Translations under genes and position numbers: made by a program | NCBI GenBank assembly: GCA_027493545.1 | Contig: JAOSKR010000004.1 | Location: 248,001 to 312,000, forward strand | Reading direction: 5' to 3' | Length of the DNA stretch: 64,000 nucleotides | Source of the DNA: Roseovarius sp. | Lineage (GTDB): Bacteria; Pseudomonadota; Alphaproteobacteria; Rhodobacterales; Rhodobacteraceae | The notes under the pieces: generated by a model | Database searches by the model: none | Told to the model about the DNA's origin: nothing | What the model saw: only the letters and a program-made list of their open reading frames with translations | Shown here: in pieces, positions 1 to 10,990 of the stretch | How the letters are laid out: each line of letters begins with the position of its first letter | How positions within the stretch are numbered: the first letter of the stretch is position 1

Positions 1-99
1 GCAATGGGGTCTCGGCTGCCACCGGGCGGGGACGCCGTGACTGCGTGCCAGGCCCTGCTCTACGCGGAGCAAACCCCAACCCAAGGAGCCGTGGCCTGA
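1..99 (+). CDS. Possible 3' end of an unidentified CDS (partial)
   Basis: A frame open from the window edge runs 32 codons to TGA at 97-99 and ends in the peptide AEQTPTQGAVA. It is too short to assign to a family, and the start lies outside the window. The stretch from 100 to 269 that separates it from the convergent kor operon shows no further gene. It could equally be a chance open frame in high-GC DNA. Confidence 0.25.
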   Translation, partial: AMGSRLPPGGDAVTACQALLYAEQTPTQGAVA

Positions 100-269
100 G
101 AAAATGTGCGAAGTATCTTTGACACGACCTTGAAAAACCGATCTATGGGGCCCCCCTTTTCAGAGTCGGCGCCTCACGCGGGTACGCGCCCGGACCAGGC
201 GCGTGACAAGGTGGCCCAGGCAAACCGGATCTGGGGGCGGGTTTTTGGTGCTGATGCAGACCAGCAGCC

Positions 270-1319
270 TTATCGCAAGCCCTGGTTGATACTGTTCAGA
301 ACCTTGCTGCCAGGGCAAAGCTCGTCCGTACTCAGCGCGTTCAACGGTTTGCTGGCGAGCTTGAGGTTCTGGTTGAGATCCCCGGTATTGGGATCAAGAA
401 ACAACAGCCCGGTCAGAATTCGGCCTTCGTCGTGTGCCTCCTGTACCGCAAGCATCGCTGCATTGCGGTCATCGGTCTGATAATCGGCGCTGGCCTTGTG
501 CAGCTGGATGACCGAACCGTCGTGCAGTGTCACACCCCGGCTTGTGCCGGCTTCGTACTGGGTGCGAATCTCTTCGCACATGGGGACGTAATCGAGCGGC
601 ATGGCATCGAGATGTTCGCGGGTATAGGCATAGCTCTTGGTGGAACCGACATGATTGTTGAAGGTCACGCAGGGCGAGACGACATCGATGAACGCGAACC
701 CGTTATGCGCCATGGCGGCGCGGATCAGCGGTTCCAGCTGCTCCTTGTCGCCGGAAAAGCTGCGGGCGACAAAGCTTGCGCCCTGCAACAGCGCGAGGCT
801 GGCAAGGTCGATGCCGTCAAAGGGGTTGACGTCGCCGTACTTGCTGACCGAGCCCAGATCGGCAGTGGCGCTGTCCTGGCCCTTGGTCAGCCCGTAGCAG
901 CCGTTGTTGGCCACGATATAGGTCATGTTCACATTGCGCCGGATCAGGTGAATGAACTGGCCCATGCCGATCGAGGCTGTATCTCCGTCACCCGAGACGC
1001 CGATATAGATAAGCTCACGGTTGGCCAGGCTGGCGCCGGTGGCCACCGACGGCATTCGGCCGTGTACCGAGTTGAAGCCATGACTCTTGCCCAGGAAATA
1101 GGTCGGCATCTTCGAGGAGCAGCCGATGCCTGACAGTTTGGCGATCCGGTGCGGCGGAATCGAGGACAGGAAACACGCGTTGCGGATTGCCGCCGAGATG
1201 CTGTCATGGCCGCAGCCCGCGCAAAGGGTCGAGATCGCCCCGTCATAATCGGCAACGGTGATACCCAACGCGTTCCTTGGCAGGCCCGGGTGGCGGAACT
1301 TCGGTTTTATGTAGGACAT
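270..1319 (-). CDS. korB: 2-oxoacid:ferredoxin oxidoreductase subunit beta (KorB-like)
   Basis: This is the thiamine-diphosphate subunit (349 aa) of a 2-oxoacid, probably 2-oxoglutarate, ferredoxin oxidoreductase. Visible signatures are CAGCGH near residue 31 and GIGCSS near 63 (cysteines expected for the [4Fe-4S] cluster) and the ThDP motif GDGDTASIGMGQ followed by NNGCYGLTKGQ. The frame is intact. The start is the ATG at 1319, which overlaps the upstream korA stop by one base (TGATG), indicating translational coupling. A longer in-frame ATG upstream would add 48 residues of non-conserved sequence inside korA and is rejected. The family converts 2-oxoglutarate + CoA + oxidised ferredoxin to succinyl-CoA + CO2 + reduced ferredoxin. 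The precise 2-oxoacid cannot be told from the sequence alone. Confidence 0.9.
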   Translation of the reverse strand: MSYIKPKFRHPGLPRNALGITVADYDGAISTLCAGCGHDSISAAIRNACFLSSIPPHRIAKLSGIGCSSKMPTYFLGKSHGFNSVHGRMPSVATGASLANRELIYIGVSGDGDTASIGMGQFIHLIRRNVNMTYIVANNGCYGLTKGQDSATADLGSVSKYGDVNPFDGIDLASLALLQGASFVARSFSGDKEQLEPLIRAAMAHNGFAFIDVVSPCVTFNNHVGSTKSYAYTREHLDAMPLDYVPMCEEIRTQYEAGTSRGVTLHDGSVIQLHKASADYQTDDRNAAMLAVQEAHDEGRILTGLLFLDPNTGDLNQNLKLASKPLNALSTDELCPGSKVLNSINQGLR

Positions 1320-3201
1320 CAGGCGGTCTCCGGGTGCAGCGGGACGACATCGGCGCTCTTGGCGCTCAGGGCTTCGCGAATGTTGCCGGCGATCTTGCGC
1401 GCGGTGATCGGCGTGCCCGAATAGTTCAGGACCGGGGTCAGCTTGCCCGGCGGGATTTCGCATTCATTGATGATCAGCCTGCGCATCTGCCCGTCGCGGT
1501 TCTGCTCGATCACGAAGACCAGATCGTGGTCGTGGATGAACTGGTCCACGCTTTCGTGGAACGGGAACGCGCGGATGCGCATGGTGTCGATGGAAAACCC
1601 TTCTTCCGCCAGCATCTCGACCGCCTCATAGGCGGGCGAGGCCGAGGTGCCGAAGAACAGCGCCCCGAGTTTCAAAGTGGTTTGCGGGGTCTCGACCGCG
1701 ATCGGCGGGTGGGTCTTGGGCGCGGGCACATAGCTCTTGGCGGTTTCGAACTTGCGCAACAGGCGGTCCACGTTCTGAACGTAATCGTCGCCGCTTTCGG
1801 AATAGACCGCCATCTCGTTCTTTGACGAGCCGCGGGTGAAATACGCGCCCTTGTCGGGATGCGTGCCCGGCAATGTGCGATAGCAGATGCCATCGCCATC
1901 CACGTCCAGGTAGCGCCCCCATTTCTCGACCTTGTCCAGAGCACCGGCATCCAGAACCTTGCCGCGATCCATCCGGTAATTGTCGTCCCACTCCAGCGGT
2001 GGCGACATCCAGTCATTCATCCCGAGATCGAGATCCGACATGATGATCACCGGTGTCTGCAGGCGTTCCGCCAGATCGAATGCCTGAACCGTCATGTCGA
2101 AGCACTCGCGCGGGGGTGGCCGGGAACAGCAGCACCTGCTTGGTGTCGCCATGGCTGGCGTAGGCGGCTGCCAGAATATCGGATTGCTGCGAACGGGTGG
2201 GCATGCCGGTTGACGGGCCCGACCGTTGCACGTCGATCAGCACCACCGGTACCTCGGCGAAATAGGCCAGGCCCAGGAACTCGCTCATCAGCGACAGGCC
2301 GGGGCCGGAAGTGGCGGTGAAGGCCCGCGCACCGTTCCAGCTTGCGCCCACCACCATGCCCATGGCGGCAAGCTCGTCCTCGGCCTGAACGATGGCAAAA
2401 TTCCTCTTGCCGGTGCCGGCGTCGATCCGCATCCGTGCCGCATATTTCGCAAAGGCATCGACGACCGAAGTTGACGGCGTGATCGGATACCAAGGCCGCA
2501 ACCGTGGCACCGCCATAGATCGCACCGAGCGCGGCGGCAGTGTTGCCGTTCATCAGGATGTGCTTGCTTTCCAGGATATGAGGCGCGTCATTGCCGCCCT
2601 TCTGCAGCCGGATCGGAAGCGGACACTTGAAGGTCTCGAGCGCGAACTGATACCCCAGATCGAGGGCATGCGCGTTTGACGCGATCAGCTTTTCCTTGCC
2701 CTTGAACTGGTCGTTCAGCAAGTTCTTGAGGATCGGGAAATCTATATTCAGCAGCGCCGCCATCGCCCCGACATAGACAACGTTCTTGAGCAGTTGCTGC
2801 AGGCGCGGGCTCTTGAACTCGCGCATGCACATTTCGGTCATCGGGATACCGAAATAGGTGATGTCGTCGCGCTTGAGGTGCGACCCGAGGGGCTTGGTGG
2901 AATCGTACACGAAATAGCCGCCGGGCTCGATGCTGGCGACGTCCTTTTCCATGCTTTGCGGGTTGACGCAGACCATCAGGTCAACACCGCCACGACGACC
3001 CAGATACCCTTTGGAACTGACCCTCACCTCGTACCAGGTCGGCAGGCCCTGGATGTTCGACGGAAAGATGTTGCGCGGACTGACCGGGATGCCCATCCGA
3101 AAGATCGCCTTCGCGAACAAGTGGTTGGCGCTGGCCGAACCAGAGCCGTTCACGTTCGCGAACTTCACCACGAAGTCGTTGATGCCACTGATCTGTTTCA
3201 T
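1319..3201 (-). CDS. korA: 2-oxoacid:ferredoxin oxidoreductase, fused gamma-alpha subunit (KorA-like), two frameshifts
   Basis: Reconstructed as about 626 aa in three frames. The N-terminal third is a gamma-type domain (GINDFVVKFANVNGSGSASA). The middle is the alpha-subunit pyrimidine-binding domain (WYPITPSTSVVDAF, QAEDELAAMGMVVGASWNG). The C-terminal part ends PLHPETA. Two single-base insertions break it. Near 2492, an extra T turns GCC TGG TAT into GCC TTG GTA. Near 2110, a C5 run should be C4, which would restore ATPRECFDM. Both breaks fall inside conserved motifs, so I read them as sequence errors rather than gene decay. The ATG overlaps the korC stop (ATGA). It works with KorB as the catalytic heterodimer. 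Fused gamma-alpha subunits are the usual form in this enzyme type. Confidence 0.85.
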
Positions 3202-5008
3202 TCGACCTCCACCGGGTCAGGCGACGCCTTGGTCGTGTTGTAAAGAACATCTGCATGTCCCAAGCGGTTGTCGGGCACCGTTCGGCGCACAATCCGCAGT
3301 GCAGGCAGACATCTTCGTCCTTGACCAGAACCCGGCCCGTGTTGAGCGTCGCGGAAACGTAGATGTCCTGGTCGGTGTTGAGCGCGGGAACCGTCAGGCG
3401 GCTGCGCAGGTCGTCCTCGGGGCCGTTTTCCACGAAACTGATGCAACTGGTCGGGCAGATATCGGCGCAGGCATCGCATTCGATGCAAAGGGTGTGGCTG
3501 AACACGGTCTGAGCGTCGCAGTTGAGGCAGCGTTCGGCCTGTATGAACGCGGTCTCCGGATCAAAGCCGAGCTCCACTTCGAGCGCGCGATCCTTCAGCG
3601 CCCGTTCCAGTTTCACCAGTGGCACCGCCTCGCGCTTGTCGGCTGTCGGCGTGTTGGCATAGCTCCACTCATGGATGCCCATCTTCTGGCTGACCAGATT
3701 GACATGGGGTGCCGGACGTTTCCCCGGATCCTTGCCACGGCAGAACAGATCAATCGACACCGCCGCCTTGTGGCCATGTGCCACGGCGGTGATGATGTTC
3801 CTGGGGCCGAACGCCGCGTCACCGCCAAAGAAGACCTCCTTGCGGGTGGATTGCAGCGTCTCGTCGTCATTCAGGATCGGCGTTCCCCAGCTGGTGAACC
3901 TGATGCCGGTCTCCTTTTCGATCCGAGGGGAACGCGTTTTCCTGACCGATTGCGATCAGCACGTCATCGCAGGGAAAGAACGCGAGCTTTTCGCCGGTGG
4001 GCACCAGTTCGCGGCGGCCGTCGTCATGGTGAATTGCCTTGACCTTTTCGAAATTCATGCCGACCAGCCTGCCCTTCTTCAGCACGAATTCGCGAGGCAC
4101 GTGGTTGTCGATGATCGGAATGCCTTCGTGAAGGGCATCTTCCTTTTCCCAGGGCGAGGCCTTCATCTCGGCGTTGGGGCTGCGCACGATGACCTTGACG
4201 TCGGCGCCGCCCGGGCGGCGCGCGGTGCGGCAGCAATCCATCGCGGTATTGCCGCCGCCCAGGACGATCACCTTCTTGCCGATCTTGTCGGTGTGCTTGA
4301 AGGCGACATTCGCCAGCCAGTTGATCCCGATATGGATATTGGCATCCGCCTCCCTCCGCCCGGGCAGGTCCGGCAGATCGCGCCCTTTCGGGGCGCCACA
4401 GCCGACATAAATGGCGTCATACCCCTTGGTCAGGATCTCGGCCATGCTGTCGACATAGGTGTTGAAACGGGTCTTGATGCCCATGCCCAGCACATAACCC
4501 ACTTCCTCGTCCAGAACGCTGTCGGGCAGGCGGAATGACGGGATTTGCGATCGCATGAAGCCCCCGGCCGTGGCCTCGCCGTCATAAAGATGCAGCTCGT
4601 ATCCGAGCGGGGCGAGATCGCGCGCCACGGTCAGCGAGGACGGCCCGCCGCCGATCAGGGCGATCTTCTTGCCGTTCGCCGGCCCGGCCTTCGGCAGACG
4701 ATCGGCAACATCGTCCTTGAAGTCGGCGGCCACCCGTTTCAGGCGGCAGATCGCAACCGGCTCTTCCTCGACCCGGCCCCGGCGGCAGGCCGGCTCGCAA
4801 GGGCGGTCGCAGGTCCGGCCCAGCACGCCGGGAAACACATTGCTCTCCCAGTTGACCGGTAGGCATCGGTGTACCTTTGTTGCGCGATGAGGCGGATGTA
4901 GAAAGGCACCGGGGTGTGTGCCGGGCAGGCATACTGGCAATCGACAACCTTGTGAAAATACTCCGGGTCGGTGGTATCTGTCGGTTTCAATTCCACTACC
5001 TTTCGCAC
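3198..5008 (-). CDS. korC: FAD/Fe-S NAD(P)H:ferredoxin oxidoreductase of the kor operon (GltD-like, KorC type), three frameshifts
   Basis: Reconstructed as about 603 aa. It has an N-terminal GltD-like Fe-S region (DCQYACPAHTPVP, CDRPCEPACRRG). An FAD fold follows (KIALIGGGPSSLTVARDLA), then a second dinucleotide fold (KKVIVLGGGNTAMDCC). The C-terminal ferredoxin domain has two 4Fe-4S motifs (CIECDACADICPTSC and CLHCGLCAERCPTTAW). Frames change near 4860 (base missing), 3925 (extra base) and 3240 (a T4 run reads as T3). The last restores YNTTKASPDPVEVE, whose stop overlaps the korA ATG. GltD-like oxidoreductases of this layout pair with 2-oxoglutarate:ferredoxin oxidoreductases and move electrons between ferredoxin and NAD(P). 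The start is a GTG at 5008 with no strong ribosome site; a GTG at 4996 is an alternative. Confidence 0.75.
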
Positions 5009-5201
5009 GGGCTACGAAGTGTAAGACTTCATACGAAGAAATCACCCGGAAATCACCTGTGTAAAGGGGCTGCTCTCAAGTTTGATGGGATTGGTATGTA
5101 TGTGCGACACTTGGCCTGCCTCGGCCTCGAAGAATGGCCGATAATCGTGCCGCGTATCCGGTTCGGAGCAGGTCGCGTTCTGGCGGCGGCCGGGCCGGGG
5201 G

Positions 5202-6054
5202 TCATACGCCGTGCACGAGGCCCGCCCGCATGTCCTCGATCTTCCGCAGCGCCTCGTCGCGGGTGCTGCAGAAGTTGGGCGGCAAGCGCTGGGTTTCGGC
5301 CCGCAGGCGGATCTCGTCCTCGGTCTCCGATCCGGCGGCATAAGCGCACCCAGCCGAGCGCGCCTTGCCGGCTGAGCCGCGCGCTGCGAAAGGCGTAGCG
5401 CACCCAGGCCGCCGGCATGATCTGGCAGCCATCGAGGTTGACGAGGATGAACCAGCGGCGACCGGTCTTCCTGACGGTTTCCTCGAGGTGGTCGTAGATG
5501 GCATCGACATCGCGGCTGTGGTGGAAGGTGAAATGCGAGAAATCGACCTCCATGATGGCGCGCGCCTCGTCGAAGCGCAGCCGGTCGACGAAATCCTCGG
5601 GTCCGTAATTGGACTCGCGGGCCGGACGTCTGCCGCGCTCGTCAGGCAGGCTGCGCAACCGCGCAACGGCGCTGTCACGGTCGCTGAAGAGGTTGGGATC
5701 GAAGGATCTGCTGATGGCGGCGTGACGGATCTGGCGCGCGGTTTCTCCGGAGGCGTCGAAGCGGGCCGAACCCATCGAATGGGCGAGGTTCAGCGCCCGG
5801 CCGCGGCGCGAATAGGCGAACCACGCCGCCGGATCTATCCGGGTACCGTTGAGATTGACGAGAAAGAACCACATCTCCTCGCCGGTCTCGAAGATGCGCT
5901 CTTCCAGGCGGTCATAGAATTCGTTGACGATCTGGCTGGTATCGAAGTGGAACTGCGAGAAATCCACCTCCATGATCCTGTCGTCGGAGTGAAAGACGAT
6001 CCGGCGATCCATCTCGGCGGTGTCGATACGCGAGGTTTCATCGGCATCGGTCAT
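5202..6054 (-). CDS. Protein of unknown function made of two tandem copies of a ~125-aa domain (one frameshift)
   Basis: Predicted 283 aa. I do not recognise the family with certainty. Two copies of one domain are clear. Copy 1 has RIMEVDFSQFHF, FYDRLEE, WFFLVNLNGTRIDPAAW, GETARQIRHAA and NLFSDRDSA. Copy 2 has AIMEVDFSHFTFHHS, IYDHLEE, WFILVNLDGCQIMPAAW, SETEDEIRLRA and CSTRDEALRKI. Shared pattern: IMEVDFS-x-F-x-F, YD-x-LEE, WF-x-LVNL-x-G, PAAW. The mix of strands and helices with a central LVNL strand suggests a STAS/SpoIIAA-like fold, which is inference only. A one-base insertion near 5345-5360 in copy 2 makes the C-terminus switch frame; the correct end is GLVHGV with stop at 5202. ATG 6054 has AAAGGA at good spacing. 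No signal peptide or membrane segment. It stands alone, separated from korC by about 190 bases. Confidence 0.7.
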
Positions 6055-6542
6055 GGCTCTGTCCTTTCGGGATGAGTATACACCCAAACCCGCCATACAG
6101 AAATATGCTGTTGTTTCACGCGGGGGCATTGTCCGATTAAACCGATCTGCCGCAGTTTGGGCTGGGAATTTCGGCTGCCTTCGTGTCGCGCCTGATCATG
6201 TCCAATACCCGTCCCGGCCTTTGGCCGGATCTCCTTTCGCGATGGCGAGGCCCCGGGTCACGCCCGGGGCGGGTGGACAACCGATCAGACGCGACGCGCC
6301 CTGAAAGTGGGTCCTGGCGGCGCAAGTCACCTCAATTGGCGAAAATTCCCGGTGGATTGCCTGTTATCGGGGAAATCCCCGAAAAGCGGGCCGCCACTCC
6401 CGGGCCGCTGAGACAGCCCGGCCCGGACCGGGATATTCCGTGAGGAATGGCGGGTCTTTGTTCGCGGCCCGGTCAGGCAACCGGCAGAAAACACGCGGGC
6501 ATTCCGCGCCACTCAGAGATGCGGAACCGAGACGATTGTCGC
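6055..6542. other. Intergenic stretch with no recognisable gene
   Basis: About 490 bases between the tandem-domain gene start and tRNA-Ser. Short open frames exist on both strands but have no family resemblance, overlap each other, and one pair runs straight through the tRNA. Short GC-rich palindromes occur around 6215-6275 and 6360-6420 but none has a T-run. The part next to 6054 must contain the promoter of the tandem-domain gene; I could not pick a convincing pair of boxes. Confidence 0.6.
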
Positions 6543-6632
6543 TGGCGGAGAGACAGGGATTCGAACCCTGGAGACGGTTTCCCGCCTACACACTTTCCAG
6601 GCGTGCGCCTTCGACCACTCGGCCACCTCTCC
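6543..6632 (-). tRNA. tRNA-Ser (anticodon GGA)
   Basis: Read on the minus strand it starts GGAGAGGTGGCCGAGTGG and ends with an encoded CCA (6545-6543) after discriminator G. The acceptor stem GGAGAGG pairs with TCTCTCC (last pair G-T). The anticodon stem CACGC/GTGTG encloses loop CTGGAAA, giving anticodon GGA. The long variable arm (GGCGGGAAACCGTC) is typical of a serine (class II) tRNA. The T loop is GGTTCGAATCC. It lies 70 bases downstream of alaX on the same strand. Confidence 0.95.
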
Positions 6633-6641
6633 GGTGGCGCG

Positions 6642-6671
6642 TGTTTAGCCGCGCATGTGTGGGCAGTACAA
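6642..6671 (-). promoter_or_regulatory. Likely sigma-70 promoter of tRNA-Ser
   Basis: On the minus strand TTGTAC (6671-6666) and TAAACA (6647-6642) are separated by 18 bases. A start about seven bases past the -10 box would fall just before the mature tRNA 5' end at 6632. Position supports it; the -10 match is imperfect. Confidence 0.4.
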
Positions 6672-6702
6672 GGGCTTTCTCGGGTCTCCGCGGGGCGGCC
6701 GG

Positions 6703-7422
6703 TCAGGCGTCCAGATGAAGCGTGATGCGGCGGTTGCGGCGGCCTTTCTTTTCGATCCTGCCCAGGCGCAACCGTCCTATCTCGGCGGTGCGCGCGACAT
6801 GGGTGCCGCCGCAGGGCTGCAGGTCGACCCGGTCGGTGCCCGCGCCGATGCCGATGAGCCGGATGCGGCCGGCGCCGCGCGGGGGCCGGACCGACAGGGT
6901 CCTGACCAGTCCCGGATCGGCGTCGAGCTCGTCCTCGTCGATCCAGTGCTCGGTCACCGTGAAATCGCGATCAATGAGCGCGTTGAGCCGTGCCTCCAGC
7001 GCCGGCCGGTCGGCGGGTGCCTCCGCCATGTCGAAATCGAGCCGCCCGCGCCCGGCCCCCACCGATCCGCCGGTAACCGGCAGAGCGACGACCGCCGAGA
7101 GCAGGTGCAGCGCGGTGTGCATCCTCATGTGGGCGTGGCGGCGCTCCCAGTCGAGGCATTGTGCGACCTCCGCCCCCACCGGCGGCAGCGCCGCGGCTTC
7201 CGCCGGCACCAGGGCGATGGCGTCATTCCCCGCTTTGATCGTGGTGGCGATCCCGATCTCGCCACCGGCCCATATCAGCCGCCCGCTGTCGCCGGGCTGA
7301 CCGCCGCCGGTGGGGTAAAAGAGCGTGGCATCGAGGACGATGCCGCCCTCTTGCGTATGGCCCGCCACGCGCGCCGGCGCCTCGGACCGATAAGGGTTCT
7401 CGCGAAAGAGCATCCGCGTCAT
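6703..7422 (-). CDS. alaX: Alanyl-tRNA editing protein (AlaX)
   Basis: Stand-alone relative of the AlaRS editing domain, which hydrolyses Ser or Gly mischarged on tRNA-Ala. 239 aa, intact. The zinc-binding pair HTALH (in MRMHTALHLL, about residue 100) and the distal CGGTH (about 206) are both present. The N-terminal YPTGGGQPGDSG motif matches the AlaRS-like editing/OB region (AlaX long type). The ATG at 7422 overlaps the presumed stop of the upstream mechanosensitive channel gene (ATGA), so it is probably the last protein gene of the cysK-mscS-alaX run. A tRNA-Ser gene follows. Confidence 0.9.
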   Translation of the reverse strand: MTRMLFRENPYRSEAPARVAGHTQEGGIVLDATLFYPTGGGQPGDSGRLIWAGGEIGIATTIKAGNDAIALVPAEAAALPPVGAEVAQCLDWERRHAHMRMHTALHLLSAVVALPVTGGSVGAGRGRLDFDMAEAPADRPALEARLNALIDRDFTVTEHWIDEDELDADPGLVRTLSVRPPRGAGRIRLIGIGAGTDRVDLQPCGGTHVARTAEIGRLRLGRIEKKGRRNRRITLHLDA

Positions 7423-9902
7423 CGCGCGTCGCCCGCGTCACCCCCGTCCCCGTCCGAGGCTCCGTCCTGGGCCTCATCATGCCCGGGGCCGACATCCTCG
7501 GCGGTCAGGTGCGCCCTCTTGTTCTCGCGCTGCGCGGTCCCGCCCCGTCCCCGCCCCGTGGCCCCGCGTCCGCGGCCGCCGCGGAGTGCAGCATCTCGGG
7601 ATTGCGCAGCCATACCGCACGCTGCGAGACGGGAACCTCGATCCCCTCTTCGGCAAAGCGGCGGGCGATCTCGTGGTTCATGTCCGACTTGACGCTGAGC
7701 ACCCAGTTGACGTCGCGCAGGATGGCGCGGATCTCGAAATCCAGCGAATCCCTGCCAAAACCCTGAAAAACCACCGACGGCGGCGAGGACAGCAGCACCA
7801 TCGGATGCGCCTCGGCAATTTCGGAAAGAACCTTCTCGACCTTGCGGGTATCGGTGCCGTGAGCCACGCCCACCGGCACGATCACCCGGCCCACCGTGTT
7901 GCCGCGGGTGTAGTTCGTCACCCGCCCGCTGATGAGGTCGGAGTTGGGCACGATCACGTCGGAGCGGTCGAAGGTCTGGATCACCGTCGCGCGTACCGAT
8001 ATCTTGCCGACATAGCCATGCACGCCGCCGACCTCGATCCAGTCGCCCTCGGAGATCGGCCGCTCGACCAGCAGGATGATGCCGGAAACGAAGTTCGACA
8101 CGATGGTCTGCAGCCCGAAACCGATACCGACCGACAGCGCACCGGCGACGATGGCGATCGAGGAAAGGTCGAGCCCGGCGCTGGTGATGGCAATGACGGC
8201 GGCGAGGAAGATGCCGATATAGCCCAGGCCCGAGACGATGGCGTTCTGCCCGCCCGGGTCGATCCGGGTCTTGGGCAGCACGGTGTTGCGCAAAGCCCCC
8301 TGCATCAGGCGGGTGACGGTGAAGCCGGCGATGAAGACCACGGCGAAGGTCAGAAACACCGAGGGCGAGACACGCACGCCGCCCAGTTCGAATCCGGCCA
8401 GAAGGCCGGACCAGAGTTCGTCGAGATCGGCCGCCCGCGCGCCCCAGATCAGCGCCAGTCCCGGCAGCGCTATCAGCCCCAGCAGGAAACCCACCAGCAC
8501 CGGCACCAGCGATTCCGTCACCCCTCGCGGTTGCCGCTGACCAGCACGTAAAGCTCGATCACCAGGCGCTGCAGCACCAGCAGAACCGCCAGAACCATCA
8601 GCGTCAGCGCCGATGGAAAGAGCAGGTATTCGGCCAGCTTGACATATCCCGCCGCCGCCAGCAGCGGCGCCAGCACCGCCAGCACCACCAGCGCCCGCGA
8701 CAGCAGCCGCGCCGCCCGCACCCGGTGGCTCTGTTCGCCCGATTCCGCCACCAGCGAGGCCAGATGCCGGGCCAGCAGAAGGCCCAGACGCCACAGCAGC
8801 AGGCTGGCAAGCAGAATCACCGGAAAGACGATGACATTGAATGCCGGCTCACCCCAGGCAAAGGTCTCGGCCAGTTGCCGCAGCAGGTAGTAGATGGCGA
8901 CAGCCAGGCCCAGCACTGTCCCGTAGAACCGCCCCGCCCGACGGGTGGCGGGATCGAGGTCGGGCTGGCGCATCGGGTCGCCCGCCGGCGGGAAGATCTG
9001 CGCCGCCAGCCAGCGCGCGACCAGAAACACCGCCACCAGCCGCAGCAGTTGCGACAGCAGCGCCTCGGTGCGCAGCCCCGCCAGCCCGGAGGCGAAGCCG
9101 GCCTCGGTGATCGCGTAGATACCCACCAGCGGCAGCACCAGGCTGCCCAGCGAGATCAGGAAACCCGCCATCCACCGCCCGGCGCTGTCGGGTCCGTCCA
9201 GAACCCGGTCGGTCAGGCGGCGGCTCCAGGAGCGGCCGCGCACCAGCAGCACCCCTCCGACCAGGACCAGCAGCACCACCAGGGGCAGGTTTTTCTGGAA
9301 CTCTTCCCTTTGACGCGGGTTGTGCCAGGCCGTCACGACCTCCGCCTGCAGAACATCGGCCGCGCGCGCCAGTGTCTGCGCGGCATCCGGCCAGTTGACC
9401 GGGTTGAGCGGCGAGGGACCAAGCTGCACCAGTTCGTCGGCCTGGCGGCCACGGATGATGGCGTCGATTGCGCGGATCATCCCGTCGGCGCGGCTGTAGG
9501 CCAGTTCGGCCTGCTTGACCGGCGCCTCGAGCTCGCCCAGGCGCGCCTGGAGATTGGTGCGCTCGGCGGCGATCTCGGGCGCCTCGGCGCCATCTTCGGG
9601 CTTGGGCCCCAGCGCCTCGAGCTGGCGGCGCACGGTCTCGATGGTGCTGGCATTGGCGGATTGCGCGCGCTGAAAGACCGCCCGCCAGGTCACCAGTTCC
9701 GCGCGCAGCGATTCTAGGACCGAAGTCGAGGCACGCGCCGCCTCCACCGCCTCTTCGGCGCGCTTGGCGGTCTTGTCCCAGGTCCCGTAGTCGATGGGCT
9801 GCTGTTGCGCCTGCTGCGCCAGGGCGGGCGGCGGCGCGATCCCGGCCAGACCGGAACCGAGCGCCAGCGCGCCCACGATGCAGATGGCCCAGAGGCGACG
9901 GA

Positions 9903-9906
<4 letters not shown>
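7419..9906 (-). CDS. MscS-family mechanosensitive channel with N-terminal DUF3772-type region (two frameshifts)
   Basis: Reconstructed as about 829 aa. It has a signal peptide (residues 1-30, ending ALAQ) and a long periplasmic helical region (residues about 35-195). Several membrane segments follow, then the MscS pore and beta domain ([44 protein letters not shown]). A base is missing near 8520, where a G4 run should be G5 ([12 protein letters not shown]). A second missing base near 7550 is likely. Without it the frame ends at 7505; with it the protein gains an Asp/Gly-rich tail ending GDAGDAR, whose stop at 7419 overlaps the alaX start as ATGA. MscS channels release solutes on hypo-osmotic shock. 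The start overlaps the cysK stop (ATGA). Confidence 0.82.
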
Positions 9907-10933
<1,027 letters not shown>

Positions 10934-10990
10934 CGTACCCGCTTCCCTCTCATTGCCGGGCCCAAGCCATAGAATCCGCCACGGACGAAC

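Noticed and set aside
6183..6725. Overlapping small open frames around tRNA-Ser
   Set aside because: Two frames overlap the tRNA and each other, lack ribosome sites, and show no family resemblance.
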